This document shows, piece after piece, positions 58,301 through 64,000 of a DNA stretch of 64,000 nt; the first letter of the stretch is position 1; each line of letters starts with the position of its first letter. Made by a program: the position numbers and the translations under genes. Under the pieces are notes generated by a model. It saw only the letters and a list, made by a program, of their open reading frames with translations, was not told the DNA's origin and ran no database searches. The stretch spans positions 129,789-193,788 of the forward strand of contig NW_019091637.1 of assembly GCF_001949145.1 (NCBI RefSeq), given 5' to 3'. This DNA comes from Acanthaster planci. Its lineage: Eukaryota > Echinodermata > Asteroidea > Valvatida > Acanthasteridae.

Positions 58301-61300
58301 GGAGGGCCAGATGATGTTTGTCCTCCCAACAGAATATTTCTCTTCTCCAGAAGGGGGCTCACTAAGGTCCACCACTTCTTGCTAGGTACTGCAATTGTAA
58401 AGTTGGTAATGAATCATGTTACCATCAGAGCCTCAAGGTCAAAGCAGATGCTGGTTATGGCAAACTGATGACCTTGTGCCTTGAAGGACTAGTGTGGATG
58501 GGTACAGTGTTGAATTAAAGATCCCTAATAACTGCACATAATTACGTTTACAAGTAGAAAATATACATGTATCTCAAAAGGGCACTTTATGGCAATATCA
58601 AGACATGTTCAATGCATTATGATATATCTGCATAACACTCACAAAATATCAAAATTCATATCACATATAAAAAAAGTTTCTTTTCTTTTTTCTTTTTTTA
58701 AATAAGAAAGCACCTCAGTTGTTGGGGGATCTGAACAGGCCAAAAGTCTTTGAAATCTTTCAGAATGTTCTTCAAAGGGTTCAAGCTACTTTACACTCAT
58801 GAATGCCTATTCAAATAATCCTTCAAATAAATTAAAAATAACAAGACTACAAACAAATATTGTGCTATTAGTTGGTTCCTCTTAACAGGAACTGGTTGAT
58901 CTCTCCATGGCCTGACATTTCCCATTTTATATACATTTTATATATTAAGTTTTAGCACTGATTAGAAATTTTCCATTTTGTATGACAAAACATGTCCCAC
59001 AGTCACACTAAATTCATGAAAGGTGCAATGTACATGACTGTCTGTCACTTTGGTATGTAATTCTACTCAATTAAAGTGGGACTTTTCCTTGTACTGCTGA
59101 AGAATAATTTCAACACAAAATCCAGTAGAGCGATTCTCTTTTTAATGACTTTATTGAACAGGATGCAGTTGAATTCCCACGATGACTTCTTTGCAAACTA
59201 TCTCAACAGCAAATATAGTCCAGATAACATCTATGGAGAATCTCTAGATTTATAGAAGCTTTAATTTAACCTGGAAGCTAGTCAAATAATCAGGTTTACA
59301 CGGTTCATTTTAATAAATCCTCTGCTATACCTCACCATTTTGTCATTATACACCTGCCTAAACATCAAGCTCATCAAGCATTCCTTTCAGCAAGACCTAA
59401 TTCTGACCATCAGGCAAGCAGCTGATGAAGCAATTGCGAATGCAGTCTGCATTTTCTCATGTTCGATATTCTCCCACCCCCCAACCACATCTACCCATTC
59501 TTGCAGCACTATAAAGACACTGTTTCAACTTAATTTGACCAACCGATCGCCAATTCATCAAGTTTTGTTATTAGAGTGCCAGGGCTGCGCAGAGGCACGA
59601 GCTCCCCAAAGGCCAAGGGTAAACATGAGGTCCTCATACCCGAGAAGTGACCAATCTGCCATGGATCGAGGCAGCAACCTGATGGGAGGGTGGGAAACTG
59701 TGTACTCAAAACTCAAAGGCCACAATCAAGGGGGACTCCAGGTTTTTGATCTAATTTTACTTGATCCAAATGGGAGGAGAGAACTATATTGAAAGGGAGA
59801 AGTGGGGTGCATAGAAGATGATGACTTGGAAAAACACAGTGACCCTCAGAGAAAACCAGTGTTAAGGTACTTACAAGTACATAAATGATAGCATACATAT
59901 ACATGTAACCTTCTTAGTATTTCATCCTTCAACTGGACTTGATTTACAGAAATGTTAGTCCCCCCATAACCATTCAAAATAAACTTACATGTACTTTTCA
60001 CAAGTTTGGCTCCACAGAAAGTGTTTCCTCATACATGGAAACTTGTACATGCATTTATCAGTAAGCAGTAGTACAGATGGATCTGTTTTCAAGTAATCTG
60101 AGATGATCCTGTGAGATCAAGGTCTACATCTGGATCAATTTAGCCTTTATCTGAGATGTGTAGAAAGACCGGGAAAATTAGCTAAGGGTTCCTTGAATCA
60201 GAAGAGTCCAGCTACTCGGTAATGTGGAGACAGACAGGGCCAATACATGCACAAATAAGCCCTAATTTTCTTATATAATAAAACATCTGCTCTGTGTATG
60301 CTGTCAAAGCATGGGTCTCAGTATGATATTGCACACTGGACACATGCTTATTATCTTAGAGCAATAAAATTATGTTCATTTCTTTTGTGGCTCCTTCTGG
60401 GGACAAGGCACTGAATGTCATGTGACTTGCATGGCCTGGATGACTCTCACACGAGGACAGTGGTTACACGTATATACACATAGACAAAAATAGTAGGCCC
60501 CATCACTCAGCTGTGTTTGCACATTTCATTATTCAAGTTTTCAAAAAGACCTAATAAATGGCATATTTTCATGGGGTGGCATTGGAAGTAGAAAATCCTT
60601 GAACTGTAGAAATATTTGTGAAATATTCATAACATCTTTAACAAAAAAGGACATACATGTACAACAGTCACCAATATGTAGGACCAAAATAATGAGTTAA
60701 CTTTTCCAGTCCTTATGCAAGACAGTAAATAGACAACATGGAAAATAGAGTTGCCTTTATTCTCCATAAAAGAAACAATTTTTTTGTGGACTGATATCAA
60801 GTTACATTTAATTCCTTCAAAAGCTACTACTGAAGTCCATCCTGCATCACTCATCAGGTGCTTAGTCTTGCCTGGGAAAGACAAGGATGTGTAGTTTGTT
60901 GCCAGCTAGTCCAAGAACATGTAGGCATACATGCATCAAATGATGATGAGGTTTGTACATTGCTCTAAGAAAAAAAAATTGACTGAAGGACAAACCATTC
61001 TTCTACTTGTCAAAATTACACACGTACGTAAATTTAAGGTCACAACCACCAAAATGCACCCCTGATGAAAATAATGTTTTTATGGGACAAGAACAGCAAC
61101 GGTGAGTCTGGGATATTTCAAGACAGATATAGCATTTGTTTCTCTGTCCATGTTTATTTTCTCATTTTTATTTATCTGTTTATTTATTTTTTAGGGGGAG
61201 CAGATTTTTGAAATAAATTTTGGAGAGGAAGCATTTTGTGGCTGAAGAGGTCATTTTGAATATGTGGTGTGTATGGGTGGGTGGAGGAGTAAATGCATAC

Positions 61301-64000
61301 TATTACTTGTACATTAAGGAAAAACCTGTAGATGTGTGCCCGAACGTATATATGTTACAGCTGTAAATAGCTGAAATACATGTATCTCAAACAAACAGGA
61401 CTTTCCCTCTTTTAATGCTTGTCTTTGAATAGCCCTTTGTAAATAAGCAAGTAAAATTTCAAGGTAATGGAGAAATCACTGAGTAATTACAACATATTAT
61501 CAAATAGCTACTTGTGAACAATTGAAAGCAATGATAGAAAGCGGACTGGACAATTCCTGGACCGTGCAGAACATCCTGCAGTCTCACTTATGGATATGAA
61601 TGTTTCAGTTCACTAAGAATGGTGTGGAAACTGTGTATCCTTCACCCAATCAAAGTGCACATGCCATCCTCTTCACACTTGAACATGTGGATCAACGTTT
61701 GATTTGATTAGGATGTCACAAGGCCTGTGTCTACACAGCTGTGACGAAAATAAAGAAAAAAGCTGTACAAATGCACAGATGCATGTCGATAGCTCTTTCA
61801 TATTTTGGTTATTTGACTGGGATTTTTATTTGATTCTGTTTTAAACAACATTTACCGGCAAAAACTAAACAAGACTCACTTGGTAGTTAAAATTTGACAT
61901 TAAATTCAACACACCTCTCTAGAGATGATAATGTGCAATTTACACCAGTAAAATTCCATATTCCTCTCCAGAGGGCAGTATAGATCTTTACATATAGTGA
62001 CAGTATACGTGTGATTGGATGTAAACTGTGGTAAATGATGGATTGATTGAGTGAACCATTGTGTTGATTGTACTATAGGGCAAAATAACCAACTACCTGT
62101 ACATGTAACCTACCAATCAGCAACAAATAACTGTGCATGCAATTATTCGAGTTAATTGAGGGGCGGATCCAGGAAACGATCATAAAATGTTATACATGAC
62201 AAACAATGTTTACAATGGTATTACTGCACTTTAGTTATGATTTGTTTTTATTTTCTCCATTCTGTCATTTTTTTGTCTCAGAGTGGGGGGGTCCATGCCT
62301 GTAATTGCCAAAAGCTTGCAAATCCACAATATGTGTACGTTTGTATATTTCCCCCACTCTGAAAGAGATTTGGACATTATGCTAAGAAAGGTTTTGCTCA
62401 TTAATAAAGTACTTCATTATTAATTGGCAATTAATTGTGCATTAATTGACTTGCTGCACTTATGGGGTATGCACAATCATGCTTACTTCTTAACTACCCG
62501 ATGCTGAACAAGGCAAAAGAAAAAAAATCTGCTTCCCATTGCACGGCACCTGAAAACAGGGAAGGTAAGAATTAAAGGGATTTTGGTCAATTTGTTTTTT
62601 TGCAGCTACATGTAAATGTTAACTGGTTAAAAGTAACGACAAGAGAGGTCATGTAGCATTTGTCCCACATAATATGAACAACACCTTAAAGGGTACTATA
62701 GTTGCTTGTATAAAGAAGTGCATGAAAAGTCTTTGCACCACATTCAAAGAAACATAGACACTTTTGTTGGTTTATTTCCAATTTCACATTTTCCCCAAGT
62801 TTTCCCCAAAGATTGTCAAAATATGGATGGTAACAACACAGGAGCAAAAGTTTTTCTTTTCAGCGCAGATAAATTAACAAAGCTCATTTGATAGTTGGTG
62901 GAGTCATGTATAAATACTCTAAAGTCAAGTACCAGTACATACTTACATGTAGACATTCATGCCCGTAATTCTGCAATAATTGAATTTTGTCTTATTTGAT
63001 CAGTCGTAGAGGCTGTCTTATTTTGTTGCATATTTCTTTTCCATTTATCAAAAAAACTGCGAAATTGAAGCCTCTTATATATTTTTCTTTTTTTTCCTTT
63101 TTAAGTTTTTAATTGTTATACAATACTTGGTAATTTTTGCTACTTTGATTTTTAATTTGTTAATTTTAAATGTTTTTATGATTGTAAACACTGAGTATTT
63201 CAGCAAAAACCTGTGACTGCCAATCCACTGTCTTTTTATGATAAACCAGAATAAAAATAATACAGATGTCGGAATAGCATGAAAATATTTTCATAAAATT
63301 TGTACAAGCAAAAACAAGTCCAAAACCAATGTTTCAACCTACATGTACTGGTACACGTGCACAAACTGCTTGTATTTTCTTTCTTTGCAAACAACTGATT
63401 TGAAGAGTTTGTCTAATCACAGAAAGGATCAAGGAGCGGCACAACCATTATAGGTACTTTCATGATAAAATTGTGGAAACATAGTTTTAAGAGTTACCAT
63501 ACATGTACCTGAATGGTACACATCGTAGGCAATCACACTTTCAGCAACCAACTGCCAACTCGCAAACTGTGTCTTGCACTGACTGGTTGCAGTGTCTATG
63601 CAGACTGTTTAATTTGGAAAGGAAAAAAACCATCAATAATTGAATACTGTAATATTGCAAAGACAAAGGAGGGCAATTTAGAGGCACCACATGCATGAAT
63701 GTGTAAAAGGGTTCTTTTGCTGCAGTATTTCATTCTCTGGTGCCAATAAAAACAGGTATTGATTGAAAGCTTTGTCCAGTTGAACAGACATACCGCATGG
63801 TGGCCTTGAAAAAAAAAGCAATATGGTATGAGCAGAAATACAAGCAAGTAAAAGTACAAGTAAACAACATACATGTATATGAAATATTGAAAGGCCTGAA
63901 ATTTACTCATTGGAGTGTTCTTTGCACACTTGGTGACTGCTATACTATAAAAAAAATGTGGAGCTGGAACAAAACTTGGAACAGAAGCAGCTGCATCAAA
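55310..64000. other. Upstream flank / 5' intron of PLC-eta, no genes recognised
   Basis: 8.7 kb, AT-rich. It has ACATGTAC clusters (for example 55806-55840), poly-T/A runs and short open frames without recognisable homology, the longest 59340-59792. It probably holds 5'UTR exon(s) and the promoter of the PLC-eta gene, but I cannot place them. Confidence 0.55.

Noticed and set aside
59620-59665. Minus-strand ATG followed by MADWSLL and a GTATGA donor, a possible upstream coding exon for PLC-eta
   Set aside because: Donor phase (2) does not match the phase needed to enter exon 1 (1), and exon 1 has its own strong start.
59340-59792. 150-codon + strand frame
   Set aside because: No recognisable domain, no convincing splice context, and the composition resembles non-coding DNA.
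1-64000. CRISPR arrays, operons, phage or plasmid systems
   Set aside because: No regularly spaced direct repeats with unique spacers and no prokaryotic gene organisation; the window is intron-bearing eukaryotic DNA.

Overview
The window is eukaryotic nuclear DNA. Compact exons with canonical splice junctions sit in AT-rich introns, and there are no operons or Shine-Dalgarno-like sites. High intron density, three minor-spliceosome (U12-type) introns and many palindromic TACATGTA/ACATGTACAT clusters suggest an intron-rich marine invertebrate, probably a non-vertebrate deuterostome or a mollusc. The species cannot be fixed from the sequence alone.

Left part (1-10053, + strand): prohibitin-2 (PHB2), complete except for about 18 N-terminal codons lying off the left edge. 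Eight exons join in frame into 281 residues. Intron 6 (8288-9217) does not fit GT-AG rules. It is an AT-AC U12-type intron with a consensus 5' site, a consensus branch point and a terminal AC.

Middle and right (55309 down to 14351, - strand): a phospholipase C eta gene (PLCH1/PLCH2-like). I assembled 20 coding exons whose phases all match, giving an uninterrupted predicted protein of 2160 aa. The order is a Ser/acidic N-terminal extension, PH, EF-hands, PLC-X, an X-Y linker with the eta-type acidic [15 protein letters not shown] segment, PLC-Y, C2, an Arg-rich exon, and a giant terminal exon encoding about 1054 aa of Ser-rich tail. The catalytic His, Asn, Glu, Asp, His and Glu residues are present with the spacing known from PLC-delta1. 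Two of its introns are also U12-type: one AT-AC (PH/EF boundary) and one GT-AG (within the X region).

The two genes converge tail to tail, with 4.3 kb between stop codons (10054-14350). Large introns hold MITE-like inverted-repeat elements (37606-37908, 43593-43850), an inverted duplication (36757-36964 / 37352-37539), minisatellites (40403-40438, 40588-40668, 52189-52272) and two tRNA-like elements lying against exon borders (about 8056-8120 and 23344-23433). From 55310 to 64000 I recognise no coding exon; it is probably the 5' leader/intron or upstream flank of the PLC gene. A CpG-dense patch at 52920-53310 may be an internal promoter.

The two genes have no obvious shared pathway: PHB2 is a mitochondrial inner-membrane scaffold and PLC-eta a calcium-sensitive phosphoinositide signalling enzyme. 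What they share here is dependence on the minor spliceosome.
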